Source: Tanytarsus gracilentus
Lineage: Eukaryota; Arthropoda; Insecta; Diptera; Chironomidae
DNA: 64,000 nt
Direction of reading: 5' to 3'
Assembly (NCBI GenBank): GCA_038502055.1
Contig: JAXRKN010000039.1
Span: 5,295,817 to 5,359,816, forward strand
The notes beneath the pieces are model-generated. The model was given only the letters and a program-made list of their open reading frames with translations, ran no database searches and had not been told where the DNA came from. The position numbers and the translations under genes were made by a program. Below are positions 25,191-38,105 of the stretch, piece after piece. Each line of letters starts with the position of its first letter. The stretch's first letter is position 1.

Positions 25191-26466
25191 AATGTGGGAG
25201 GTTTTAAACAATTTTACTGGCGAAGGCAAAAAAAGATGCACGAATTTTTTTTTAAAAAAGTACTAAATTAAAATATTCAAAAATAAATTCAGTTTTAATT
25301 TGCTAATTTAAAGCTCAATCCTTTGTCAACTGACAGTAAAAAATTACAAAGAAAATCTCAACTTAGAATTTACAAAGTCTGTGTGGCTGAGAAATTTTTC
25401 ACTTTATCGACGTCGAAAGAGCATTTGAATAAATTTATTCGCGAGCAACATAGTCGCGTACCACACACAATAATTAAAAGAGAAAAACATGAAAAGCACA
25501 CTAGGCACACTCGAGAGGTAGCGTTTTTTTTCGCTTCTTTCATGTACACATATCGCGAAGAGAAATGTGAAGTAACATTTCCTCGTTCTGGTGTACTTAA
25601 AATAGAAAAAATAATTTCAGTGTGAGAGACCGCTTAGCTGCGTTGAGCGTGTTAACACCAGTAGGAAAGAGTGATGATGATTGATCTTAACAAGTGTCCC
25701 AAATCATTAAATAGATGCAACTCGCTCGACATCATTCACCCTCAAAAATAAAATATAAATTGGGTAATCTTTTAAAAGCTCGTGAGTTATTTTTTTATTA
25801 AACTCCTATTTTGCGTGAGTTTATGTTTTCAAAGGTGGAGGAATTTTCCCGTGGGATCGTTTTAAATATCTCGGAAATTTTCTAAAAATATTTTAATTTT
25901 TTAAAAACCGTTATTTTTTAAAAATGATGAAATAAAATTGCAACATTTTTTAACCTCTACATTGTATATAAAAATCCGTGTCAAAAGCTAATATTTGCAT
26001 GTGACTCTCGTTATATCTCTCGACAATATCAACCCCTTAAAACGTATTATTATCATTATTATTCGTCATCGCGCACAACTATTGAATTTTTTTCTTAAAA
26101 AGTGCGGGAAGATTTAAATTTGAGACTTGGGCAGATTTTGAAAATGGGCGGGAGAATCCGAAGTAGCATATGAACATGGGAAAATTAACTTTTCCCAAGA
26201 GATCGACTAGCTTTAATTTTTTCTGGAATTTGCTTTGGAAGCAGCTCAATCAGTCAAGTCTAAAGCAAAATTCAGAAAAAATATTGAAGCTTTATTTAAT
26301 TTTAAAAATGAAAATTTATGAAGTTCAAAAATAAAAAAAGAAGAAGAGGAAAAGGGAAGTGAATCTTAAGTGCATTTAAGGATTGATGACACCAAGCATT
26401 TTTTCTCATTCAAGCACGAGATCTCGAACAAGTCGCAAGTGAGAAAAAAGTGAAAAAATTAAGATA

Positions 26467-26682
26467 ATGGCACCGGTGAAGAAGAAGAAGCAGTGTCCCA
26501 AGTGCGGTAAATTGGTGGTTAGAGTGGACGTCCACATGGCGACCCACATGACCGATAAGGAAAAGCGGGAAGTTGGAAGCTACGAATGTGCAAAATGTGG
26601 GAAGATCTTGAGCTCTAAACAAGCAGCAAAAAGACATGAGAAAACTTGTGGAAATCTCGATACGTGCGACGAATGTGTGTGA
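26467..26682 (+). CDS. Tiny two-zinc-finger protein, 71 aa
   Basis: A single-exon ATG ORF. After MAPVKKKK comes CPKCGKLVVRVDVHMATH, a C-x2-C-x9-H-x3-H finger three residues shorter than the classical spacing. Then YECAKCGKILSSKQAAKRHE plus KTC, a C-x2-C-x12-H-x4-C finger. The tail is Cys/Asp-rich (DTCDECV). GC content and codon use are more gene-like than the flanks, and purine-rich non-coding sequence precedes the ATG. A GTGAAG donor-like site overlaps the stop and an acceptor lies near 26738, so a longer spliced form is possible. Function unknown; the size is too small for a typical DNA-binding array. It lies 7.4 kb upstream of the forkhead gene. Confidence 0.5.
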   Translation: MAPVKKKKQCPKCGKLVVRVDVHMATHMTDKEKREVGSYECAKCGKILSSKQAAKRHEKTCGNLDTCDECV

Positions 26683-29600
26683 AGTGCACTTGCCAAGAAA
26701 ATTTAATCAACAATTTCACACTTCTTCTAATTTTCAGAGATATATTGCATGGTCGGTGGTAAACTCGGCAATTAGAGAACTTTTAACAATTTTTAATTGA
26801 AATATTTTTTTGTAAAATTAAAAATAATTTGATAAATTTTAAATACTTTCTCTCGCGAGCAAAATGCAGCATTATTTCTTACGCCATCGGTGTCGTTGAA
26901 GAAAAATAATTGAGGCAAAAAATTCAGTTTTCAAAAGTGTGTGATATATAATTCAGTGTGTCATGTGATGATTAATATTATCTCAAAAATAATGTGTTGG
27001 TTGCGTTAGCAACTGATTTTTTCATCACATTTTAATGTGAGAGAGTCCAACGAGTGAAAAATCGCTTGTGTATTTTGAGCGTTATCAAAGAGAATTATCT
27101 GGACTTTATTGAATATGTTTACGATCACAACCGAAAAAGAAAAAATTATGTTTATTCAGCAGCGCGTTTGGTTGCTCCATGCGGTTGAAATTGTTGTGAC
27201 TTTTTCAAAAAAAATATTTAAAGCATCGACAACGCCTCTGAAAAATGTTATCACAATATTCATGTGGCAAAAAAGAATCTCCGCAAAACGACTTAATCTG
27301 TATGATATTTTTCTGCTGATAGTGCAATACATTTTTCCTCTATAAGTAAAATGGCTCATGGGAAAAAACTTGTTTATAAACTGTATTTCAAGTGAGTAAG
27401 AGATTGAGAGAGCCCGAACGAAGAAGGAAGAGCACACATGCATGCATTTAATGCACAAAAAGTATTTTTTTTATTGCAAGTTGAATGTACGGAGAGCATC
27501 CACCTGCACTTGTTTAGTTGATCTAAATTAACTTCGTAGAAAAAAACTTTGACACCCTGAAAATCTTGTAGAAATGCGATTTGAATTTAATTTTGTGGAT
27601 TTTCCAATTAAAAGTGTCACACATCGAAAAGATAATTTTAAAATTCTTTGTATAGCTTTTAATTTTAGGAAATCTATTTAAAATTCACGTCATGAATAAT
27701 TCATCGGAATATCCCTTTTTTTATCACATATTCAAACACATAAATTCGAATGCGAATGACCTTTTCGAAGTAACAGGAAACTCTCATAGACACCAAAAGG
27801 CAGAATTTGATTATCGGGTCGTAGCCCCATAACACCACACATATTTTTTTCACACACATTCGAGTTATCATAAAATTATATGTACAGAGAGAGAAATGGG
27901 CTTGTAAATGAATTGAGAGACTCCTTGTGAGTGACAGTCTCAAACAAAATCTATCTGTTGAACATGTATCTATTTAAGTGGAAAAAGAGCCGGAAGTTTA
28001 ATTGAAAATTAAATACAATTTAAGCAGTAATGCGCACCGTTTTACTCACTTGTGCTCTTCTAAATTTAATTTAATTTAATTCGTTCAAGAGATTTAAAAG
28101 TGCGAGTGATTCGTTTATTTTAAAAATAAATTTTTCTATGTTATAATTTTAATTTCAACATCATATATAACCTGAAAAACAAAACAAACACATTTTTATT
28201 TTTATAAAAGTGCCACCGTCGAGTCGTTAACTCGTTACACATTATAGAAGCGTCAGACACACAGCAGCGATAAGAAAACAAAATGAAAAATGCGACAATA
28301 TTTAAAATTGTGCAGGCTATAAATAATTTATTTTAAATATCATGAAATGGCATTTGTGTGTGATAGATACATGTATCATGGGATAGAGAGTTGGGCAAGC
28401 GAAAAGAATCAAAGCCCGCAAAAAAAAATTCCTTTCTATTCTCACTCGAACTCAATAAATACATGATGTGAAAGAAAAAGTGTGTCAATTGGTGGCAAGT
28501 GACTCTTTTTTTCGTGTTGTCGTCTTGTGTAATCAACAAGCGAAATGATTTATTTTAAAAACATTTTTGAACGCACTGTAAGCTAATTATATACATAGAA
28601 ACTTCCATTGGATGAGTAAACAGACGCCGCGAAAAAAAAACAAAAATTTGTTTTTCATATTTTTGTAACCTTAAATGAGCGTCCGAAAAAAAAAACAATT
28701 CAATTATCAATCAATCTCTCTTCACACGTTAAAGACAAAATTATATGAATGAACGAAAAATATGTCGTGGAATGCCGCTATTGTGACGAGAGAGAAAAAT
28801 TGTTTATAAGTGAGGCGATCGCAAAAGCTCGTCTAATGTAGTTCACAAGTAAAAGCGTTTACAGATTAAAATAGATTACCCTTGTTATAAAAAGCCTTAG
28901 CAACTTTCAATTAAAAATCAACTTATGCAAAACGAGATTTGTGAGCGATCGAGGGAGGTCTTTAAACACTTGATTTATTTCCAACCATAGAAATATTTTG
29001 ACAAACAATTCTTTTTTTGGGATGAAATAAAATTTTTAATTACTTTCTTTTCAAATTTAAAATAGCTCTGGAAATATTTATTGTTGTATTTGAAAAATTT
29101 AAATGCAATTTTTAATTCCCGAGGTTCATAAAACTTTAAGCTTTTTAACATATAACATGAAAGGATTAAAAGTATTAAAATGAGGACAATCCCAAAACAT
29201 ATTTTCTCTAATCTCTCATAATTTTTTTCTCTCTTTAATCGATAAAACACGAACGAGTACCTAAAGCAGCCTTTTCTCATTTCATGGAGCAGAAAAAATT
29301 ATGTGATGCAAGTGTGGCATAAGTTTTACCATGGAAACGCTTTTTCGCTTCCTCTCTCTTTCTCTCCGAGTGTAAACAGAAGAAAAATATACTAAAAATT
29401 TTAGCTTGAATAATTTCAAGTGAAAAAGAATTTCCTTGATTTCTTGCTTTGCTTGTGTGCATGACAACCAGCATATTCCATACACAGCGAACGACGTTGG
29501 GCATTTAGCAGAAAATTTTATTAGCTTAAAAATTTAAAGTTTAAATAAACACGATGAGCTGCTTATTGCGTAGGAAATTTTAACGAGAATTTATGGTAAT

Positions 29601-32600
29601 AAAGAAAGCTCTGTGAATGGCATCGTAAAAGGGGACCGAATCTGAATTGAAAAATTGATCTTCGTGAAAATTTAGAGGCAAACAAAAAAGCTTAAAAATT
29701 ATTTAAAAAACAATTTTCTAAAAAGATTTTCGAAATGTTTTGAGGATAAAAATGCGATTACATCACACGACGCCACTTTCACACATGACTACTAAAATAA
29801 AATTGATATGAGTGCGGCATTTTTTTCTGCTAGCTATAATAAGAAAACTGAAAAAAATCTCAAATCTTACGTTCTTTTCTCTCAGTGCTCACTTGAAGTC
29901 GCCTAGTTGTGTGCACTGAAAAGAGAGCTTTACACCTTCAACAATTTTTATATTATGCCATCGCATGCAAATCAATTTTTTGCGTTGCCATGTGAGCATC
30001 AATCCTAATCCGAAAATATAAACATAATTATCATCATGATGATTACTTGCGTCATGTGTCATGCTACTTAAAAAATTATCTCACAACCGCGGCGTGAAAA
30101 TATTTTTTGGGTTTAAAATGTTTGACGCTCTTATCGCTTCTCGGTGCGGCACTGTCGAAACCTTGAAAATTCAATCGTAAAAAAATCACAAACGCACGAG
30201 AATTTTGCTCTACTGATAAATTGTGTATATAATAAAAGAGTTTGACCGTCAAAAAAAATATTTTCTTCTTGCTTGCGTCGTCACACATACAAAATTTTCA
30301 TTTTTCTTTATCGAACAATGTGTTTAATGATTTTTCAGCCCGTAAAAAATACGAATACTAGTTTAAATTACATTTTTAAGATTACAACTCAGCATAACGG
30401 GGCGAGACACTTGTTTGCGAAAATTCCTACATAGATTTAAAGAAATATTTAATGCAAATCGAACATCATAAAAATTAGAAAAAGGAATCTAACGAAATTT
30501 CTCGTAGAATTCAAATTTTTCCACCGAATATCCGGGAAGTTGTTGTCGCACACCTAGAAAAAATTTAATTCAAATTAATTTTAATAAAATTCCACCACAT
30601 TGAAGCCATATGGAGCAATGTGTGTATAAGTACACAATTTACTTGGTTCTCGAAAATGAAATAAAAAGTTATGTGTTGTCATGTTAACGCTTTTTTGCGA
30701 TCAAAATATTAAACAAAAACTATGGTAACCTGTGACGCCCGATGTGTAGAAATGTACACCAAATTCCCTTTCAAGGAGAATAAATAACAAGTTGAGGAAT
30801 TATTAAAAAGAGTTCAAGAACACTTTGAGTGAAAAAAAAGTTATTAAACTTTTTTCTATCGTATTCTTGAAAATCTAATTTAAAATTTTATTCAGCATCC
30901 TTCTCATGTGCTGCCCACATATCACAACCCATGTTAAACATTTTTTTTGTGTCGACTCATCATACTCAAATTTTTCACATTGATTTTTCCGGATATACCA
31001 AAGAAAAGCGAAATCTATAAAGGGGGGAAGAAAAAAAGCTGGGTGTGGGCATGACGATAAATCTCATTTTAAAAAGAAACAAAATCTTCTTAAAAAAATT
31101 ATCATGAAAAGAATATTTTTAGTTTTTTTTGTTTACTGACTTTATAAGTCACCAAGCTAAATAGCGACGTCGACGACAGTGAGAACGCAGAGAGAGACAC
31201 ACTTTAAAAATAAAATCGAATCGTTTCGAATGACATTTTTTCTATGTACATGTGAGAGCGCACGACTTCATCAGTTTCTTGACGCTTAAGGCTATTTGTC
31301 AAATGTCTGCATTGAATGAATCTCTTCCATGTGAACACTTACTTATTCGCTTACTACTAGGAGTACACACGGGAGCGTACTTGGAGAGAAAAATGATAAA
31401 AAGTTTCATTGATACTTTAACTCAAGCTTATCAGCTTAATTGAGGTCTTGAGAATTGACAAGAAAATTCGATTTGATAATTATTACGAAATTTTTTTTGG
31501 TAAATTAAAATATCAAGGACAATGACAATTTATTTTTTTAAGTCCTCTTGATTGCATTTTAAAAATCAATTGAAGTCAATGTGCATTTAAAAAAGTATAG
31601 AAAATCAAATGGGATTAAAAAATGACATAGAAAATGAGAAATCGATAGAAATTAATTTTTTTTGAGGGTCGAGAGAGACACAACAAAACTTCCGTTGATG
31701 CATGTACACTAAAAAATAAAACAATAAAATATTAAAATTTTAGTATGTTGAATAATTGTATGAGAGTGAGTGCGGAGAGGAAGAAGAAGAAAAATTGTGG
31801 GTGCGCTTTAGTTTGAATTAAAAATTATAAGCTCCATTGAGCCGGTTGCCCTGCTTTTTTTCTTTCACTCATCTAAACAACTCCCGACATGCTCTCTCGA
31901 ACTCTTTTTCTCTCTAGCTTGTAATCGATTACATTACATTCATTGAGAGAAAGAGAGAAGGAAAATGCCGACAAAAATGCCATGATAATGTTGTGTTGCA
32001 TAAAATAAATGTTTGTAAATTGAGAAAAGTTCTCTCGTTTTCGTCTCTCACTCTCTCTCTCTCGCTCAATTTTGTGTGTCTCGAGATACACATAAAAGTT
32101 ATAATGAAATGTCTAAGGCTCGAGACTTTTTATGCCAACATTGCAATGCCATTCTAACATTCAAGTGAGTGTGCTAGACTCATCAACAAGCTTCGCTCTC
32201 TCGGGCTTGATTCTTGATTATTATTGTTGAGGAAGTCAGTGGTGGTGGATATACAAAGTAACAATAAGCGAACTATTTTTAACTGTAATTACATACACAC
32301 ACGCGGATCATATAGTGAGTGGTGCACATTTACTGTAAATTCCTCTCCGGTGCTTTATATTATAAAATCAAGATTTTCTTTCGATTTCATTCATTAACGG
32401 ATTATTGCAGACATTGCGGTAAAATTGTGGAATTTTTCTTCTCGCATATAACAGTGATTCCCGCTGTACCTCTCACTCTCTTTTCTAGCATTTTGCACGC
32501 TTAAAAATTGAAGATACAATTATGAATGAAAAAGTGAAATTAAACAAAACCTGCGATATTATTGTGTGGATATATTTCGAGGAAATGAAGAAATAATTCT

Positions 32601-34048
32601 CACACATTTTTATGAAAAAAAAATCAATGCCGATTTGCTCTCAATTCTTTTTTTTCCTCGTTTTATATATTAAATGTGAGATTGAAGCTTTTCAAACAAA
32701 TCCAACCGTGGAACCCATCACGTGCTTTAAAAGTGAATTCTGTGAAAAAATACAAAAATTTTATATAATTTTAAAAATATTCTTTCATGTGAAAAATTGC
32801 TAAACGTTTTTATTTTCCATCATCTCTCATGTTCACCCACTTAAGTTCCACCATACATAACAAAAAAAATCGTGATCATCATCTTAAATTCACACTCGCA
32901 TTGAGAAAATAATTTGCACTTGACGGAAAATTTAATTTGGAGCTTTTTGCTATCACACTCAAATAATATCCAAACGTAACAACAAAAAAAAGTATGCAAA
33001 CAAGCCGAAATTCTCCTTGAGCCTATTTTACACGAAGCACTTCTAGCCTCATTGACCTAGTTTCATCTCTCGCTTCTTCTTTTTTTCTCTCGCCGATAAT
33101 ATTATGTGAAAAAAATCTTCTAGTATACAACATGAGTAATTCCTGTTCGGAAAAGAGAAAAAAAAATAAAATAATAAGAGTGTCATGTGCGAGAAGAAGT
33201 AGATGCAGCCACCGTGTGTGCGCTCTCGCTTATAGCATTTGATAGATGCTCACACACCTACCATTTCGAAAATTAACTCTAGAGTTGGCTGCGAGATGAA
33301 ACATAAAAAAATATCTCACTCGAAAAAAAATAGGAAAGAAATGTGCATAGTAAAAAAATAAACACATTTCATGCGTTCAACAGCACAAATTAATACAAAT
33401 TAAAAAGTTATTTAAAATAGAAGAGGCGGCGGAGGCGCAAACAGAAAAAAGTCAGATTATTAGTAAATCATGTTTGTGTCGTGCGGTGCGATCGTGTAAG
33501 TGAAAGAGAGTGAAAAAAATTAGAGCAAATTCTAGTCACAAGACAATGCGTTTCTAATTTATATGTTGACGGATGTCGAGACGGTAGTAATGGACTCGAA
33601 GTAGAAGGAAAAAAATACATTAAAAGAGAGTTACGTAGTTGCGGCACAATTACATCTTCATTACCTAAGGACACACTTTAGAAAATTAGACTTCTTTCGT
33701 TTCACTGCAATGAAGATTTTTTTAAAAAAGATTAAAAATTTATTTTATGATTTTTAAAAAATTGTAAAACCTAAAATTTCAAATAATTTTCCATCAGTGA
33801 AAAGTCATTATAATAATGACAAGGATAAAAATGCAGGCATATGTAGAACATTATATATGGATCAAGTTTGGGGAAGAAAGAGGAGAGAAGAAAAATTTGT
33901 TTTCCACTTTCAGTAGCTATGGGAAACGTATTTTATTTTATCGTATACATTCATTTGATGAGGCACATTCTCTCTATGTATTAATAGCAGCAGCATTTCC
34001 TTGAGCGAATCAATAATTTTAATTTTTTTTCGTCATCTCTCTTTTCAG
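26683..34048. other. Gene-poor upstream region of the forkhead gene
   Basis: About 7.4 kb of AT-rich DNA studded with CTCTCT/GAGAGA words (for example 32045-32066) and no convincing ORF. A GC-richer patch at about 33420-33495 ends in a consensus donor (GTAAGT at 33496) and could be a non-coding first exon spliced to the acceptor CTCTTTTCAG at 34039-34048, one base before the forkhead ATG. That splice is a prediction only. Confidence 0.4.
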
Positions 34049-34049
34049 T

Positions 34050-36948
34050 ATGTCACAAGACCGGCCACCATCGAGAAATGGTTCGAGCAAAATAATCAAC
34101 ATGAATCACGTTTTAATGCATTCGCCATCGCATCCGATGCAATACAATAATAATAATAACAATAATTTAGTTATTAATAAAAATGGCTTTTTAGCTATGG
34201 AAGCCGCAGCAGCTAATAATCCCCACATAATTCTTAACAAAACTTCCACCATGCCTTCAAATACGATAGCAACGCCAATTGATTCATCAGTGAATTATAT
34301 AAGTAAGAAAATGTGCATTTTTATCATGATTTTCTAAAAATTTGTTACATCTTAAAATGTCTAAAAAATTACATTAAATTTATCTTACAATAATTTTTTT
34401 TCAGCAGTAAATGCATCGTCAAATGGCGACGCGCAGAACGGGGTCAATGGCAATCATCATAATCATCATCAAATCGTATTGTTAGCTAATGAAAAACTTG
34501 AATCGTCTGACAATGATGAACAACAACAGCGTGATGAAGAAAGTAAAACATCAAATGGTGCTAATGATGAGGAGCTCACATCACTATCATGGCTTCATGA
34601 TAAAAATTTACTAAAAGGTAGAAAAAATTTGATTTATTAAATTTGCTAATTTTAACTTTCTCCAAAAATTTGTTGACAGGAATAAATTTAACTTGTCCAA
34701 AAGTGCAATCTCTAACTGAAAATGGAAATAGTGGTCGATTAAGTATCGCTTCAAAGTCAAATTTATCAGATGAAAAAGATGACTCTGGCGTGTCATCAGT
34801 CGACACTATTTCGTTAAACTCTTCTGTTGAACAGGTAAGAAGAAGAAAATATTTAAATAATTTTTTTAAACTGATTCATCTCTCTTAAATAGAATGAAAT
34901 CTATTCATCACCTGCCTCACCAAAACCTCTAAATTTTGCAAAAACCGATAGCAATAATTGTAAAAATTCTCCAACCAACTCATCGACTATCGAGAACGCT
35001 ATCAAAAGTTTAGATAGAAACAGTCAGCTCACCTCACACGTGGACATAATCAAAGTTATTACCAGTCCGGCAGTGACACGTGACCACTACCAGAGTAGTC
35101 ATTTAAATTCCGAGGAGTCGATAAATCAAATTATTAAAGCACCTCAAACGCCTCATACGCACTTCCACAAAAGATACTTGCGCGAGCATACGATGAAAGA
35201 GCAGAATGAGGAAAAACGTCACAGCGAACATCACAATCAACCACCCCTAGCACCACATTTAAATTCCTACATTCTCGGAAAGCCTCAGCAACTCATTGAC
35301 GGACGATTTATTCTCAATAATGATGAACATGCCATCGCTAATTATCACAATAACAATTATGAGAACAATTCCGAATATGATTTGTCGTCGAAAGCTATTG
35401 ACTATGCCATGCCTAAGGCCAACAGTGTCAACACATCATGCTCATCATCACTCTCCTCCTCCCCCTCGCCGAAATCATCAACATCTTCACAGAAGCAGCA
35501 TCCAAATAATATTCCTTACGATCCATTAATACACACAACTTCGAAACCTCCATATAGTTTTAGGTGAGTTGATTTAATTTCAATTAAAGTTTAAATAATT
35601 AATCAAAAATTTTAGCTCCCTAATTTTCATGGCCATCGAAGACTCTGTGCAAAAAGCTCTGCCTGTTAAAGAAATTTATGCTTGGATCATTCAGCATTTT
35701 CCATACTTTAAAACAGCACCGACCGGATGGAAAAACAGCGTGAGACACAATCTCTCATTGAACAAATGCTTTCAGAAGGTCGAAAAAGCTGCTGTAGGTT
35801 TATTTTTGTTATAAAGAAAAACATTTTTTGTTCTACTTGAAAAGCTCTTAAAGTCTTTCTTAAATTCATTTTATTCCCAGCTAATTTAAAAATTCTAATT
35901 AAATTTCAGAATCTCGGAAAAGGTTCACTCTGGATGGTGGAACCGCAATATCGTCCTAATTTAATTCAAGCTCTGACACGTTCACCTTTCCATCCGTGCT
36001 CAACATGGGAGAAACATATGAAAAATCTCACTAAAACACCAAGTGAGAGTCCAAAGGTAATTTTTTAAAGAGTTTTTTTTGTTAATTAAAATTTTTATTA
36101 ATCATTTTTAATTTCACAGTCAAACGGAAGTAGCTCTCGTCTCCCAAACCCCGAACATTTTCCATTTCTCTCGAGGCGATTAGCAGCCGCCATGGAAAAT
36201 TTCGACGAAGATCAAAGTCGATCGAGTACACCCTCAACCAACTATGAAATGCCTCAAAATTACTCCATTTATCACAATAATAATTCAATCATTATCAATG
36301 GAAATCTACCGAATTCCGATCTCTTCACACGCGAGCTTAACGCTGAGACAATTGATGATGTTAATGCCGCCACAGCGATGCTCGCACTCAAGCATGGACC
36401 AAAAATATTCACCGATGGAATTTTCACTCAGCCACCAATTGTGACGACGACATCGCCAAGCGAAGACCATACGTACTCGATATTTAACGGCGGAAAGAGC
36501 GGAACCGACAATAATAGCAATGGCACTTCCTCGGATGCGGCCTACGAGAGTAGCGATGAAAAGTGAGTTAATTTAATTTAAATTTTAACCGTTAAATTTT
36601 TAAATTTTATCTCCCTTTAGCAATGTCGTGTATCACTTCACTCAACCCCTAAATGCTCAAGAGTTGGAAGAACAGCGAAAACAAGCTGAAGGTGTTGACG
36701 CACTTCTCAACCTTGCCGGCTATAACACGAACACAACCCTCCTATTTAAACGTCCACTCATGGAAGATCAACAACAGCAGCAGCCGCAACAAAATGTGGA
36801 CAAAAAGCAATATTTTTACACTACCGAAGTTGTGACGCCGTCGCCAGTCAATGGCGATTTTATTTACGATGACGGTGAGCCACCAATGAAGAAATCAAAA
36901 ACGCGAATGTTGAAAAATAAATTGAAGAAGAAGCCATGGAGAAGTTAG
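34050..36948 (+). CDS. CHES-1-like: FoxN2/3-type forkhead transcription factor (CHES-1-like)
   Basis: Eight coding exons: 34050..34302, 34405..34617, 34680..34834, 34893..35563, 35616..35793, 35910..36056, 36120..36562, 36621..36948, about 795 residues. The N-terminal half is Asn/His/Ser-rich. The forkhead domain spans about residues 426-513 over exons 4-6: KPPYSFSSLIFMAIEDSVQK, LPVKEIYAWIIQHFPYF, PTGWKNSVRHNLSLNKCF, then LGKGSLWMVEPQYRPNLIQAL. The W-K-N-S-V-R-H-N-L-S-L-N recognition helix and the wing sequence place it with FOXN2/FOXN3 and Drosophila CHES-1-like rather than FoxN1/4. The C-terminus ends in a basic cluster (KKSKTRMLKNKLKKKPW), a likely nuclear localisation signal. Exon 2 has a NAGNAG acceptor. 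FOXN3-type proteins are mostly repressors linked to cell-cycle and DNA-damage responses; the role here is inferred. Confidence 0.9.
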
Positions 36949-38105
36949 TGAAATTATAACGTAGATAGACATAGGCGTCGATACTTTAATATGACACAAA
37001 AGAATCACATTTGAATGCTTAAAGAATTCTTAGGAAATCCGAGCAATAAAAAAAAGAAAAACAGTTAATCTTATTACCGGTTGATTTCAATGCATTTTTG
37101 GATGTCATAAAGAGAATGAAATTTTAGAATAATTTTGAGAAAGCCTTTAGAATTAATGCTCAAGTCTGGTGTTAAACTATCTCGATAGAAAAAGTCACAC
37201 TTTTTGTCCCTTAAACACATTTCAGTCTATTTTTAAAAAAAGAAGAATGAAAAAGCTAGCTAAAAATCAAATCATCGCTAAGTTAAAAATTAAAAATTAT
37301 GTTAAGTTTAAGATGAGCTTTTATGAAAGCTCGACCCTAAGCGATTAAAAAATTTTCATTGCTCGGGACATTTTCGCAAAAAATCACATTTTGTTTCTTA
37401 ATTGTTATGTTTTAGTCTGAGAGATAAATATATTTAAATAAATTGAGAACTAGGATCATGAAATGATGTGAGATGATTAATAAAATTAGTGCCAATGAAT
37501 GAAAATAAAAAATATGAATTATGTTGATCTTACTTAGTGAAAAGTGTAATAAAGTGGAGTTGAAGATGATTTGATGAAAAAGATCGTTGAATTTTAAGTG
37601 TGATTTTTTATTCAGTCAATTTCAATTCCTGTTTAATTTAATGTGAATTTAAGGTTCTAATGGAAAATGTTTTTCTTTGATTTTTTTGGAATGAATTAAT
37701 TTGCATTAACGATTTTTGGAGTACAAAAAAATCTAAAACATTTACAAATTTGACAAAATTTTTCTTACAAAAGTGAATCGCACGCCCACACGCATCCAAA
37801 GTTACTTCTTAATGCAATCCTTGTTTTTTTTAGAAAACAAAAAATTTAACTAAAATTAATTTAGGCAAAAAATGAAGCGCTATCGAAAAAGTGCCTGTTG
37901 AGAAACTAATTAAAATAAAAATTTAAAATAACTAGAGAGGTTGACTCGATAACATTAAAATTTTTAAAAGCTCAATTTCTGCTCGAGTGATGCATTTTTC
38001 TTTTGTTTCATCATCATTTTCTTTTTTCAATTTAAACTTCATGGGAGGAAAATAAGAAGATTAATAAAAGGATATTACATAAAATAATAATTCTCGATTT
38101 TTATT
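36949..38105. other. 3' region between convergent forkhead gene and Msh4
   Basis: About 1.16 kb, AT-rich, presumably the forkhead 3' UTR with several AATAAA-like signals (for example near 37047 and 37430) followed by the Msh4 3' end. No ORF or RNA gene seen. Confidence 0.5.

Larger units (their letters stand above)
20071..26466. other. Gene-poor AT-rich region
   Basis: About 6.4 kb without a convincing coding exon. Open frames here are under about 100 codons, mostly start at TTG/GTG and show no domain. It contains GA/CT-rich patches, a short hairpin (24151-24180) and a long A-rich tract (25106-25190). Its position upstream of the forkhead gene suggests regulatory DNA or long 5' introns, but I cannot show this. 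Confidence 0.4.

Noticed and set aside
25323..25625. 100-codon frame after the A-rich tract
   Set aside because: TTG start with the only ATG near the end; basic low-information sequence. It could be a retroposon remnant but nothing identifies one.
26410..26637. 75-codon minus-strand frame
   Set aside because: Antisense to the small zinc-finger ORF and lacking a credible start.
29277..29504. Overlapping 67- and 75-codon minus frames
   Set aside because: Two frames open over the same AT-rich bases, with no domain or splice context.
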